Source: Muribaculaceae bacterium Zag1 (GTDB lineage: Bacteria > Bacteroidota > Bacteroidia > Bacteroidales > Muribaculaceae). From it: 34,050 nucleotides of DNA. Positions 24,038 to 32,775 of the stretch are shown here, piece after piece. The number at the start of each line of letters is the position of its first letter. Positions within the stretch are counted from its first letter, which is position 1. The notes beneath the pieces are model-generated. The model made no database searches. It was not told where the DNA came from and saw nothing but the letters and a program-made list of their open reading frames with translations. The position numbers and the translations under genes were made by a program. The stretch is from the NCBI GenBank assembly GCA_002633115.1, contig NWBJ01000004.1, positions 1 to 34,050 on the forward strand, read 5' to 3'.

Positions 24038-24423
24038 TACTTGTATGTGAGTTGGTATGGTGGTTTGTCTTGGGGCCGAAGAGCCAGGTTTAGGCTGTCG
24101 ATGCGATGCTGCATAGCCGATTCGCGGGTGCGGCTTTTGTAGGTGCTCTGCTCCCTGATGCTTTCCGACTTGACGATGGTCAATTCTTTTTCGAGTTTGG
24201 CTATGGTCTCCATGTGGGTTTGGCACTCGTATTTATAAGTGATGTAGAGCATAATCATGCCGATTACCAGCACCACAGTGAATTTGTAGCGGCTGAAGAA
24301 ACTGCTGGAAAGGACATCTCCGTAGAAAAGGCCTTTGCCAGTGCGTATCACTCTTTGCTTGGCATTGCCGGTGCGCTTGGCGCCCTTTTTCTGCCCTTTG
24401 ATATTAGCCTTTGAGTTTTTCAT
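24037..24423 (-). CDS. ftsL: FtsL-like divisome protein
   Basis: A 128-residue bitopic membrane protein: a basic cytoplasmic tail of about 45 residues, one transmembrane helix (FTVVLVIGMIMLYITY, 48-63), then a periplasmic coiled-coil-like segment (TIAKLEKELTIVKSESIREQ). This topology and the position between rsmH and ftsI are those of FtsL, which acts with FtsQ and FtsB to activate FtsW-FtsI. Sequence similarity within the family is very low, so the call rests on context. Its ATG overlaps the rsmH stop (ATGA). The N-terminal tail is long and strongly basic (about 12 Lys/Arg in 30 residues). Confidence 0.85.
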   Translation of the reverse strand: MKNSKANIKGQKKGAKRTGNAKQRVIRTGKGLFYGDVLSSSFFSRYKFTVVLVIGMIMLYITYKYECQTHMETIAKLEKELTIVKSESIREQSTYKSRTRESAMQHRIDSLNLALRPQDKPPYQLTYK

Positions 24424-25346
24424 TTTTCTGTCTCCTTTTTGATTGCTATTCTCAGCTTGGCACTGCGGCTGCGCGGATTCAGAGCTATCTCCTCGTCGTC
24501 AGGCACGATGGGCTTGTTGGTGAGCAAGCGGAACGGAGAACTGACCTTGCCGAAAAAGTCCTTGTCTTCCTTGCCCTCAAAATTGCCGGTCTTCATGAAA
24601 TTCTTCACCAAGCGGTCTTCGAGCGAGTGGTAGGTGATAATGGCCAAGCGGCCCTCTGGGGCCAGCATGTCCTGAGCTTGCTTGAGCATCGACTTGAGCG
24701 AGTCAAGTTCGCCGTTTGCCTCGATGCGCAATGCCTGGAATACCTGGGCCAGCTCTTTCTTTTCCTGTTTGGGATTGATCATCGGCTTGACTACTGCCAG
24801 CAGTCGCTCGACAGTGGCAATTGGCTCTGCACCCCGAGCTTTGACGATGGCAGCAGCTATGCGGCGCGCAGTCTTCAGCTCTCCGTAGAGATAGAATATG
24901 TCAGCCAGTCGCTCTTCGCTCTCTTCCACCAATATCTGAGCAGCGGTGCGTCCGCCTTTCTGATTCATGCGCATATCCAATGGACCGTCCCAGCGGAACG
25001 AGAATCCGCGAGCCGGGTCATCGAAATGATGGAATGACACGCCCAAGTCGGCCAATATGCCATTGACTTGGCCGGGCATCACGCCGTAGAAACGCATGAA
25101 ATTTTCCATATACCTGAAATTGCCATGCACCATGGTCAAGCGCGGGTCAGGCTTGGCTCTCTCTATGGCCTCAATGTCCTGGTCAAAGGCCAAGAGGCGA
25201 CCCTCTGGTCCAAGTTCGGCCAGAATGGCGCGCGAATGGCCGCCTCCGCCGTAGGTCAAATCGGCATAAACGCCGTCTTGACGGATGTCAAGGCCGCTTA
25301 TCACCTGAGGCAGTAAGGCGGGTATATGGTAGACGTCTTGATTCAT
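24420..25346 (-). CDS. rsmH: 16S rRNA (cytosine-1402-N4)-methyltransferase RsmH
   Basis: A 308-residue SAM-dependent methyltransferase (also called MraW) that methylates C1402 of 16S rRNA. YADLTYGGGGHSRAIL is the SAM-binding loop, GILADLGVS and FHHFDDPARGFSFRWDGPLD are typical, and ITYHSLEDRLVKNF with the closing NPRSRSAKLR are family signatures. I start at 25346 (MNQDVYHIPALLPQVI) because AGGAG lies 4-5 bases upstream and because the longer frame to 25409 would begin inside the promoter. It is the first gene of the dcw cluster; mraZ, which often precedes it, is absent. Confidence 0.96.
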   Translation of the reverse strand: MNQDVYHIPALLPQVISGLDIRQDGVYADLTYGGGGHSRAILAELGPEGRLLAFDQDIEAIERAKPDPRLTMVHGNFRYMENFMRFYGVMPGQVNGILADLGVSFHHFDDPARGFSFRWDGPLDMRMNQKGGRTAAQILVEESEERLADIFYLYGELKTARRIAAAIVKARGAEPIATVERLLAVVKPMINPKQEKKELAQVFQALRIEANGELDSLKSMLKQAQDMLAPEGRLAIITYHSLEDRLVKNFMKTGNFEGKEDKDFFGKVSSPFRLLTNKPIVPDDEEIALNPRSRSAKLRIAIKKETEK

Positions 25347-25387
25347 AAATCTCCTGAGATTAAAGGTGCGAGCTGATTTTCCGACTT

Positions 25388-25419
25388 CAAAATTACTGCT
25401 TTTTACCAAAATTTACAAA
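25388..25419 (-). promoter_or_regulatory. Main promoter of the dcw cluster
   Basis: On the minus strand TTTG (25419-25416), 20 bases, TAATTTTG (25395-25388), giving a leader of about 35 bases to the rsmH ATG. It is the only complete promoter I see on this strand for the twelve dcw genes. A 9-mer TTATCTACA lies at 25445-25453, just upstream. Confidence 0.7.
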
Positions 25420-25535
25420 TCAAAACATGTTTTTTCCAAAAAAGTTATCTACATTGAATTAATTGATTGATTTTTAAGGAATTATATATTTACATTTGTA
25501 AATTAAATTTTACAATACAATTACTATAGAAAGTT

Positions 25536-25637
25536 GAGCCTCTCCGAGGCTCGCCTGTGAGGATACGTTAACCCCATGCTGGCAGGTAGCTGCGCTACCT
25601 GCCAGCATGGGGTTAACATTGTTAAGCCTCTCCGAGG
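25536..25637. repeat. 51-bp perfect palindrome flanked by short direct repeats
   Basis: Arms 25567-25590 and 25594-25617 are perfectly complementary over 24 bp with a 3-base loop (TGC). CCTCTCCGAGG occurs on both sides (25539-25549 and 25627-25637), the left one extended to the 7-bp-arm hairpin GAGCCTCTCCGAGGCTC (25536-25552). No gene is visible from 25347 to 25829; it holds the dcw promoter, this palindrome and the next element. Confidence 0.9.
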
Positions 25638-25649
25638 ATAAGAGGTTGT

Positions 25650-25823
25650 CATCCATGCTACCCCGTAGGGGTTGTTTCATATAGGATTCAAGGCCAACTT
25701 CTTCTCTTTACGAACCCACGCGCTAAGCGCGTGGGCACCTAATAGGAATAAAGCAATCTCTGATGCTACATGAAACAACCCCTACGGGGTAGCATGGATG
25801 ATGCGCTACGGGGTAGGGGTTGT
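25650..25823. repeat. Large inverted CCCCTACGGGG element with inner hairpin
   Basis: Arms 25650-25680 and 25770-25800 are exact inverted repeats of 31 bp, each containing CTACCCCGTAGGGGTTGTTT or its complement. The 89 bases between carry another hairpin, CCCACGCGC-TTAA-type, at 25715-25735 (10-bp arms around one base). A partial extra copy (CTACGGGGTAGGGGTTGTT) at about 25806-25824 leads to the leuS stop codon. It may double as the end of the leuS transcript. Confidence 0.85.
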
Positions 25824-25829
25824 TAGGGT

Positions 25830-28604
25830 TTATTTTACGACGATGTTGATGATCTTGTTGGGGACGACGATGACCTTAGTGATTGTCTTGCCTTCGAGCC
25901 ATTTGGCTGCGCCCTCATGGGCGAGAGCGGTGCGCTCTACCTCTTCGTTGGTTGAGCCAGCCGGCATCTGGATGTTGAAGCGAGCCTTGCCATTGAACGA
26001 CACAGCATAGTTGACTGAATCCTCCTTAAGGTAATCCTCATTATGCTTAGGCCACTGCGCATCACAGATAGTAGTGTCCTTGCCAACGGCCGAGTGCCAT
26101 AGCTCCTCAGTGACGTGCGGTGCGAACGGAGCCAACAGCACCAGCAGTTGTTCAAGCACCAGGCGCGAGTGGCATTTCTGCTGCGACAGCTCGTTGACGC
26201 ATATCATGAATGCGGCAACCGAGGTGTTGAACGAGAATGTCTCGATATCTCCAGTCACCTTCTTGATCAACTTATGGAGGCTCTTGAGGTTCTCCTTTGT
26301 TGGCTCTGAGTCGTCGACCAGGCAGGTGTCGCCCTTGTAGAAGAGCGCCCACAATTTCTTGATGAAGCGGTTCACGCCGTCGATGCCATTGGTATCCCAA
26401 GGCTTGCTCTGCTCGAGCGGACCGAGGAACATCTCATAGAGCCTGAGCGTGTCGGCGCCGTAGCGATCGACAATGTCGTCGGGATTGACTACGTTGAACA
26501 TCGACTTTGACATCTTCTCGACTGCCCAACCGCATACATATTTGCCATCCTCGAGTATGAACTCGGCATCGCGGAATTCAGGCCTCCAAGCGCGGAACTT
26601 GTCAAGGTCGAGCACATCGTTGCTCACGATGTTGACATCCACATGGATAGGAGTCACATCATACTGGTCTTTCAGTCCAGCCGATACAAATGTATTGGTA
26701 TCCTTGATGCGGTACACAAAGTTGCTTCGACCCTGGATCATGCCCTGGTTGATGAGTTTGCGGAATGGCTCATCCTCGCACACCAGGCCCAAGTCATAGA
26801 GGAACTTGTTCCAGAATCGGCTATATATAAGGTGGCCGGTAGCATGCTCGGTGCCTCCGATATACAGGTCGACATTGCGCCAATATTCATCAGCCTCCTT
26901 TGATACCAGAGCGTCATTATTGCGCGGATCCATATAGCGCAGATAGTAGGCCGAAGAGCCAGCGAAGCCCGGCATCGTATTCAGCTCTATCTGGTATCCC
27001 TGGGGCGTACGCCAGTTGGCAGCGCGCCCCAGCGGTGGTTCGCCGCTCTCGGTGGGCAGGAATTTATCAACCTCGGGCAGCAGCAGCGGCAGCTGGCTCT
27101 CATCCATCAGGGTAGGGATACCCTCCTTATAATATACTGGGAAAGGTTCGCCCCAGTAGCGCTGACGGCTGAAGATAGCGTCGCGCAGACGGAAATTCAC
27201 CTTGACCTTGCCAATGCCGAGCTCCTCGATGCGCTTTTTGGTAGCGGCGATAGCCTCCTTGACTGTAAGACCATTGAGGTCGAGCAGATCTGACGATGAG
27301 TTGCACACTATGCCTTCCTTGGCATCGTAGCTCTCCTCCGACACATCGGCTCCCTCGATAAGAGGAATGATAGGCAGGTCGAAATGCTTGGCGAAGGCGT
27401 AGTCGCGGCTGTCGTGAGCCGGAACTGCCATGATGGCACCGGTGCCATAACCGGCCAGTACGTAATCGCTCACCCATACGGGGATTTTCTTGCCGTTGAG
27501 CGGATTGATGGCATAAGCACCGGTGAATACGCCAGTCACTTTCTTGTCAATCATGCGCTCGCGTTCGGTCTTGCGCTTGGTGGCTGCCACGTATTCCTCC
27601 ACTGCCTGCTTTTGCTCGGGAGTAGTGATTTGGTCGACATAAGCGCTCTCAGGAGCGAGCACCATGAATGTCACGCCGAATACTGTATCGGCGCGAGTAG
27701 TGAAGATCTCAAGCTCTACATCGCTATCGGCAATTTTGAAACGCATCTCGGCACCCTCGCTGCGGCCGATCCAGTTGCGCTGTGTCTCTTTGAGCGAGTC
27801 AGTCCAATCGATAGTCTCCAGGCCATCGAGCAGACGCTGAGCATAAGCCGATACTCTGAGGCACCACTGGTACATCAGCTTTTGTTCGACCGGATAGCCG
27901 CCGCGTATCGACACGCCCTCGCTTACCTCATCGTTGGCAAGCACAGTGCCGAGCTTTGGACACCAGTTGACCATAGTGTTGCCCAGGTAAGCGATGCGAT
28001 AATTCATCAGGGTATCGCTCTTCTGCTTCTCGTCCATGGCTTTCCACTCATCGGCGGTGAAGTCAAGCTCTTTTGAGCAAGCCACATTCAGGCTCTTGCT
28101 GCCTTCCTTTTCGAAATGCTCGATAAGCTCAGAGATGGGGCGAGCGCTCTTGGTGTCGTAGCTGTAGTATGAGTTGAACATCTGCATGAACGCCCACTGG
28201 GTCCATTTGTAGTACTCCGGGTCGCATGTGCGTATTTCGCGATCCCAATCGTAGCAGAATCCGATTTTGTCGAGCTGCGAGCGATAGCGATTGATGTTCT
28301 GGGTGGTGGTCACCTCGGGATGCTGGCCAGTCTGGATAGCGTATTGCTCAGCCGGGAGGCCATAAGCGTCATAGCCCATGGGGTGGAGCACATTGAATCC
28401 GCACAGGCGCTTGTAGCGTGAGAAGATATCGCTGGCGATGTAGCCGAGCGGGTGCCCTACATGCAGACCTGCCCCCGAGGGGTAGGGAAACATGTCGAGC
28501 ACATAGAATTTGGGACGCGTCTTGTCGATGTCTACATTGTATGTGCGCTCTTCTTTCCAGCGCTGTTGCCATTTCGGCTCAATTTCTCTATGATTGTATT
28601 CCAT
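25830..28604 (-). CDS. leuS: Leucyl-tRNA synthetase
   Basis: A 924-residue class Ia aminoacyl-tRNA synthetase. The Rossmann-fold signature HIGH appears as HVGH (48-51) in [18 protein letters not shown]; the second signature KMSKS is at about 695-699 ([20 protein letters not shown]). Between them lie the editing domain ([39 protein letters not shown]) and the [10 protein letters not shown]-like segment ([16 protein letters not shown]). The C-terminal anticodon-binding part is complete ([11 protein letters not shown]). Length is slightly above the bacterial norm of about 860. It reads toward the dcw cluster but is separated from it by the palindrome-rich block. There is no T-box-like leader; the 95 bases upstream are heptamer repeats. 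Confidence 0.98.
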   Translation of the reverse strand: MEYNHREIEPKWQQRWKEERTYNVDIDKTRPKFYVLDMFPYPSGAGLHVGHPLGYIASDIFSRYKRLCGFNVLHPMGYDAYGLPAEQYAIQTGQHPEVTTTQNINRYRSQLDKIGFCYDWDREIRTCDPEYYKWTQWAFMQMFNSYYSYDTKSARPISELIEHFEKEGSKSLNVACSKELDFTADEWKAMDEKQKSDTLMNYRIAYLGNTMVNWCPKLGTVLANDEVSEGVSIRGGYPVEQKLMYQWCLRVSAYAQRLLDGLETIDWTDSLKETQRNWIGRSEGAEMRFKIADSDVELEIFTTRADTVFGVTFMVLAPESAYVDQITTPEQKQAVEEYVAATKRKTERERMIDKKVTGVFTGAYAINPLNGKKIPVWVSDYVLAGYGTGAIMAVPAHDSRDYAFAKHFDLPIIPLIEGADVSEESYDAKEGIVCNSSSDLLDLNGLTVKEAIAATKKRIEELGIGKVKVNFRLRDAIFSRQRYWGEPFPVYYKEGIPTLMDESQLPLLLPEVDKFLPTESGEPPLGRAANWRTPQGYQIELNTMPGFAGSSAYYLRYMDPRNNDALVSKEADEYWRNVDLYIGGTEHATGHLIYSRFWNKFLYDLGLVCEDEPFRKLINQGMIQGRSNFVYRIKDTNTFVSAGLKDQYDVTPIHVDVNIVSNDVLDLDKFRAWRPEFRDAEFILEDGKYVCGWAVEKMSKSMFNVVNPDDIVDRYGADTLRLYEMFLGPLEQSKPWDTNGIDGVNRFIKKLWALFYKGDTCLVDDSEPTKENLKSLHKLIKKVTGDIETFSFNTSVAAFMICVNELSQQKCHSRLVLEQLLVLLAPFAPHVTEELWHSAVGKDTTICDAQWPKHNEDYLKEDSVNYAVSFNGKARFNIQMPAGSTNEEVERTALAHEGAAKWLEGKTITKVIVVPNKIINIVVK

Positions 28605-28609
28605 GATGG

Positions 28610-28686
28610 TTTTTGGTCTTTAGCTTTTGGCTTTTGGAAACATTACCAAAGGTTTTTGGCTTTTGGTTTTTGGAATTTGGTTTTGA
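28610..28686. repeat. Heptamer elements between nadA and leuS
   Basis: GGTCTTT-AGCTTTT-GGCTTTT-GGAAAC at 28615-28641 matches the element near ftsI in order as well as in period. A second array follows: GGTTTTT, GGCTTTT, GGTTTTT, GGAATTT, GGTTTTG (28651-28685). Confidence 0.85.
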
Positions 28687-28699
28687 AATAATGCCATTA

Positions 28700-29668
28700 T
28701 TAGCTGAGGGAGAGCATGCGCTCGATGGGGCGCTTGGCTTTTTCGGCGATGTCGGCATCGACATGCACCTCGGGGGCCTCATCGAGCAGGCAACGGTAAA
28801 GCTTCTCGAGAGTGTTGAGTTTCATATACGAGCACTCGTTGCAAGCGCACCCGGCTTCATCGGGCGGAGCCGGAATGAAATTCTTTTCCGGACATTTCTT
28901 CTGCATCTCATGCAGAATGCCGCTCTCGGTGGCCACAATGAACTCTTGCGCATCGCTCTTCTGGGCAAAGCTCAGCAGTGCGGCAGTGCTGCCCACCTTG
29001 TCGGCCAGGATATGCAGCGGCTGCTTGCACTCGGGATGCACCAGCACTTTGGCTCCGGGATGCTCCTTCTTTAGCTCGATGATTTTTTCAATAGAGAATT
29101 TCTCATGCACATGGCAGGCTCCATCCCACAGCACCATGTTCCGGCCAGTCTTGCTGTTGATGTATGTGCCCAGGTTGCGGTCGGGCCCAAATATGATTTT
29201 CTCTTCTTTGGGGAAGGTCTCAACAATCTTCTCAGCGTTGGATGAGGTCACCAGCACATCGGTGAGAGCCTTGACCTGGGCCGAGGTGTTGACATAAGAG
29301 ATCACTGTATGGCCGGGATGGGCCTTGATGAATTTGGCGAAGTCGTCAGCCGGGCAACTGTCGGCCAGCGAGCATCCGGCCTCCAAGTCGGGCACGAGCA
29401 CCTTCTTGTCAGCGCAGAGGATTTTTGCGGTCTCGCCCATGAAGTGGACGCCGCACATCACGATGATCTTGGCATCGAGTTTCTGAGCGATTTGGGCTAA
29501 TGCGAGCGAATCGCCGATGTAATCGGCCAAGTCTTGGATTTCTCCCTTTTGGTAATAATGCGCGAGGATGACGGCCCCCTTTTCTTTTTTGAGCCTTATT
29601 ATTTCCTCTTTCAGATTCCGAGGCGACGGGGATTGGGCCTGCGGCTGGGAGTTTTCATCGACTTTCAT
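28700..29668 (-). CDS. nadA: Quinolinate synthase NadA
   Basis: A 322-residue [4Fe-4S] enzyme that condenses iminoaspartate with dihydroxyacetone phosphate to quinolinate in NAD biosynthesis. Signature segments are AVILAHYYQKGEIQDLADY with GDSLAL, VMCGVHFMGETAKIL (C85 just after), VNTSA, and FGPDRNLGTYI. Likely cluster ligands are C85, the HPEC cysteine (C214) and a cysteine in the CNECSYMKLNTL motif (C279). Its aspartate oxidase partner NadB is not adjacent. About 18 N-terminal residues before the conserved core (EEIIRLKKEKGAVILAHYYQ) are low in complexity (Pro, Ser, Gln). It is divergent from thrA across a 670-bp region. Confidence 0.97.
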   Translation of the reverse strand: MKVDENSQPQAQSPSPRNLKEEIIRLKKEKGAVILAHYYQKGEIQDLADYIGDSLALAQIAQKLDAKIIVMCGVHFMGETAKILCADKKVLVPDLEAGCSLADSCPADDFAKFIKAHPGHTVISYVNTSAQVKALTDVLVTSSNAEKIVETFPKEEKIIFGPDRNLGTYINSKTGRNMVLWDGACHVHEKFSIEKIIELKKEHPGAKVLVHPECKQPLHILADKVGSTAALLSFAQKSDAQEFIVATESGILHEMQKKCPEKNFIPAPPDEAGCACNECSYMKLNTLEKLYRCLLDEAPEVHVDADIAEKAKRPIERMLSLS

Positions 29669-29723
29669 TTTTATTATTTGAAAAAAATTTTTTATAAAAA
29701 TCTTCTATAACAATAATAATGGG

Positions 29724-30064
29724 CGTAGATAATCATCATAACTTTTTCCGAAAATATTTGGAAAAATGGCTTGCTGAAGTTGTGCCTACGCTATATTCAC
29801 AGTTATCTACGCACATTTCCATTGAAAATAAGCGAGATAAATGAGTTATCTACACTGCGTTTATAACTGCAAAGTTAATAATTTTTCTTCGGATTTTATT
29901 AAGAAAAGCGTAGATTTCTGCGTTTGCAAGCCATCAGCAAGCCATTAGCAACATTTTTTACGGGTTAATTTATTGGCGCATATAGGCTTTTCTCTGAGAT
30001 TTCCAAATTTATTTGCTGAAAAACCGCTGGCAAATTATCTACACTTATCTACATTTTATTTACA
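29724..30064. other. Cluster of DnaA-box-like 9-mers
   Basis: TTATCTACA or a one-base variant occurs six times in 341 bp: 29724-29732 (minus strand, TTATCTACG), 29803-29811 (TTATCTACG), 29846-29854, 30035-30043, 30045-30053 (TTATCTACA) and 30056-30064 (TTATTTACA). The last three are 10 and 11 bp apart, one helical turn each. The word differs from the E. coli DnaA box TTATCCACA at one base. The 670-bp region 29669-30339 has no gene and is AT-rich, with AT-only stretches near 29680-29720. This could be a replication-origin-like or DnaA-titrating site, or the operator array of another regulator of nadA or thrA. Confidence 0.45.
29870..29877 (-). promoter_or_regulatory. Candidate -7 box for nadA
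   Basis: TAACTTTG on the minus strand, about 200 bases before the nadA ATG, without a recognisable -33 element. If used, the leader would contain two of the TTATCTACG/A words. Confidence 0.35.
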
Positions 30065-30082
30065 CCCCATCATTAGGCTAAA

Positions 30083-30105
30083 TGAAACAACCCTTACGGG
30101 GTAGG
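30083..30105. repeat. Single copy of the CCCCTACGGGG element
   Basis: TGAAACAACCCTTACGGGGT with the following AGG matches the dispersed element with one change (CCCT for CCCC). It stands alone, with no inverted partner nearby. Confidence 0.8.
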
Positions 30106-30237
30106 AGGATAATATATGTAGTACCATGATATAGTTTAACCATATTGGGAATGATTAGAAATTTGGGGTTTAAGGTGGATTTTCTTTTGATGAGAGGTGT
30201 ATTGGGGTGAAATAGTGGAAATTGTATTGATTTTGTT

Positions 30238-30268
30238 ATTGTCAATTCGGAATAAAGTTGTAAATTTG
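30238..30268 (+). promoter_or_regulatory. Promoter of the threonine operon
   Basis: ATTG (30238-30241, three of four matches), 19 bases, TAAATTTG (30261-30268), 71 bases before the thrA ATG. The leader has a short AGCCC...GGGCT hairpin near 30288-30308 without a T tract; I do not see a leader peptide rich in Thr or Ile. Confidence 0.55.
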
Positions 30269-30339
30269 CGGCTGATTTTTAGGATAAAGCCCTTTTTGTA
30301 GCGGGGCTCCTTTGACAACGTTATTTACATTCATAAAAA

Positions 30340-32775
30340 ATGAAAGTACTCAAATTCGGCGGAACATCCGTAGGTTCCGTTAAGAGCATTCTTAGCCTCA
30401 AGCGAATTGTAGAAAAGGAGGCAAAGAATCAGCCTGTAATAGTAGTGGTGAGTGCGCTCGGAGGCATCACCGACAAACTCCTCGCCACAGCTCGCTTGGC
30501 TCTCAAGGGCGACAAGCGTTATCGCGAGGAATTTGACCTTATGGTCGACCGTCACCATGAGATGATCGAGGCCGTAATCACCGACCCCAAAAAGCGCATC
30601 GACCTGGTCAAGACCATCGATACCCTCTTTGAGCAACTCAAGAGCATCTACTATGGCGTATTCCTGATTCACGACTTGAGTGAGAAGACACTCGATACCA
30701 TCGTGAGCTATGGCGAGCTCCTTAGTTCCAACATTGTAGCCACCCTCATCAAGGGCGCGCATTGGCACGACAGCCGCGAATTCATCAAGACAGCACACAA
30801 GGGGGGCAAGCATCGCCTGTCTCCAGACCTCACTAATCGATTAATCAATGAGGAATTTAAGGACAACGAGCAAGTTGCCCTCGTGCCCGGTTTCATAAGC
30901 CGCGACAAAGACACTGGCGAAACCACCAACCTGGGTCGTGGCGGAAGCGATTACACCGCTGCTATCATAGCCGCCGCGCTTGATGCCGAGGTGCTCGAGA
31001 TATGGACCGATGTCAACGGATTCATGACTGCTGACCCGAGAGTGATACCTGGAGCCTACACCATCCCAGCCCTCAGTTATACCGAGGCCATGGAGCTGTG
31101 CAACTTCGGAGCCAAAGTCATCTATCCCCCCACAATATATCCGGTGTGCGTAAAAGACATACCCATCCTGGTAAAGAATACCTTCAACCCCAATAATCCG
31201 GGCACCATAATAAAGAAAAACATTGACGATGATGGCAAACCTATCAAAGGCATCTCCAGCATCAGCGGCACTACGCTGATCAATGTGGCTGGTCTGTCGA
31301 TGGTGGGCGTGATTGGCGTGAACCGCCGCATCTTCACCGCTTTGGCCGACAATGGCATCTCAGTGTTTATGGTGAGCCAGGCCTCATCTGAGAATTCTAC
31401 CTCGATTGGCGTGCGCGATGTTGACCAACAACGTGCCGTAGAGGTGCTTAACGAAGAATTTGCCAAAGAGATAGAGACTGGCGCCATGTATCCCATGCAA
31501 GCCGAGAGCGGCCTTGCCACCATAGCCATCGTGGGCGAGAACATGAAGCATACCCCTGGTATCGCTGGCAAGTTGTTTGGCACCCTGGGCCGCAGCGGTA
31601 TCTCGGTGATCAGCTGTTCGCAAGGTTCGTCAGAGACCAACATATCGTTTGTGGTCGAGGGCAAATATCTCAACAAGGCCCTCAACGTAATCCACGACTC
31701 GTTTTTTCTGTCAGAATACAACGTGCTTAACCTCTTTATTTGCGGCGTGGGCACAGTGGGGAGTAAGCTAATCGAACAAATACGCGACCAATACCAGACC
31801 CTGAAGCAGACCCGTCGCCTCAAACTCAAAGTGGTGGGCATTGCCAACAGCCGCAAAGCCATCTTCAACCGCGAGGGCATCGACCTTGAGAACTACCGCC
31901 AAGAGCTTGCCAATGGCGAACCTATCAATCCCCATAAGCTGTTGCAAGAGATTGTAGGCATGAACATATTCAACAGCGTGTTTGTCGACTGCACAGCCAG
32001 CAAGGATATCGCTGACATATATCTGCCCCTGCTCGAGCATAACGTGTCGATTGTCGCAGCCAACAAGATTGCGGCCTCAGGGCCTTATGCCGACTATGTG
32101 GCACTGAAGAATACCGCCCTCACCCGAGGCGTAAAATTCCGCTTCGAGACCAATGTGGGGGCTGGACTGCCTATCATCAGCACCATCAACGACCTACGCA
32201 ATTCGGGCGACCATATCCTAAAGATTGAAGCAGTGCTCAGCGGCACCCTCAATTTCATATTCAACGAGCTGTCAGCCACTGTGCCATTCTCAGAGACAGT
32301 GCGCCGCGCTGCCGCAACTGGTTACAGCGAGCCCGATCCGCGTCTTGACCTGAATGGCAGCGATGTGAATCGCAAGATTGTGATTCTCACCCGCGAGGCC
32401 GGATACAAAATCGAGCGCGAAGACGTTGAGGTCAAGCAATTGCTGCCAGCTGAATTTTTCGACTACGAGATTGAGGACTTCTGGCATGTGTTGCCGCAGA
32501 TAGATGCCGAATTTGAAGAGCGCCGCAAGGAGCTCGAAAAGGAAGGCAAGCGCTGGCGCGTGGTGGCAAGAATGAACGAAGGCTATGCCACTATCTCATT
32601 GGAGGCAGTCGACAAGGACCATCCATTCTATAATCTCGAGGGTTCGAACAATATAGTGCTGATTACTACCGAGCGCTACCACGAATACCCAATGCAAATC
32701 AAGGGATACGGAGCCGGAGCCAGCGTGACCGCTGCCGGAGTATTCGCCAACATAATGAGTATAGCAAATATATGA
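30340..32775 (+). CDS. thrA: Bifunctional aspartokinase / homoserine dehydrogenase
   Basis: An 811-residue fusion that catalyses the first and third steps from aspartate to threonine and methionine. The kinase domain opens with MKVLKFGGTSVGSV and contains GRGGSDYTAAIIAAAL and AEVLEIWTDVNGFMTADPR. Two ACT domains follow (about 310-460; INVAGLSMVGVIGVNRRIF and ATIAIVGENM with ISCSQGSSETNISFVV), which in this family bind threonine for feedback inhibition. The dehydrogenase domain begins with the NAD(P) loop CGVGTVGSKLIEQI (from about 468) and includes VAANKIAASGPYADY and FRFETNVGAGLPIISTINDL. Length agrees with E. coli ThrA (820). Its TGA overlaps the apgM start (ATGA), so the two are probably translated together. 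Confidence 0.98.
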   Translation: MKVLKFGGTSVGSVKSILSLKRIVEKEAKNQPVIVVVSALGGITDKLLATARLALKGDKRYREEFDLMVDRHHEMIEAVITDPKKRIDLVKTIDTLFEQLKSIYYGVFLIHDLSEKTLDTIVSYGELLSSNIVATLIKGAHWHDSREFIKTAHKGGKHRLSPDLTNRLINEEFKDNEQVALVPGFISRDKDTGETTNLGRGGSDYTAAIIAAALDAEVLEIWTDVNGFMTADPRVIPGAYTIPALSYTEAMELCNFGAKVIYPPTIYPVCVKDIPILVKNTFNPNNPGTIIKKNIDDDGKPIKGISSISGTTLINVAGLSMVGVIGVNRRIFTALADNGISVFMVSQASSENSTSIGVRDVDQQRAVEVLNEEFAKEIETGAMYPMQAESGLATIAIVGENMKHTPGIAGKLFGTLGRSGISVISCSQGSSETNISFVVEGKYLNKALNVIHDSFFLSEYNVLNLFICGVGTVGSKLIEQIRDQYQTLKQTRRLKLKVVGIANSRKAIFNREGIDLENYRQELANGEPINPHKLLQEIVGMNIFNSVFVDCTASKDIADIYLPLLEHNVSIVAANKIAASGPYADYVALKNTALTRGVKFRFETNVGAGLPIISTINDLRNSGDHILKIEAVLSGTLNFIFNELSATVPFSETVRRAAATGYSEPDPRLDLNGSDVNRKIVILTREAGYKIEREDVEVKQLLPAEFFDYEIEDFWHVLPQIDAEFEERRKELEKEGKRWRVVARMNEGYATISLEAVDKDHPFYNLEGSNNIVLITTERYHEYPMQIKGYGAGASVTAAGVFANIMSIANI

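Noticed and set aside
24411-25037. Open frame antisense to rsmH (208 codons)
   Set aside because: Complete overlap with the well-conserved rsmH on the other strand and no recognisable domain.
28605-28699. T-box or other riboswitch in front of leuS
   Set aside because: The spacer is only 95 bases of 7-bp repeats, with no specifier stem or antiterminator; T-box leaders are not expected in this phylum.
30136-30318. 60-codon minus-strand frame upstream of thrA
   Set aside because: AT-rich, overlaps the thrA promoter, no -7 box on its own strand and no family resemblance.
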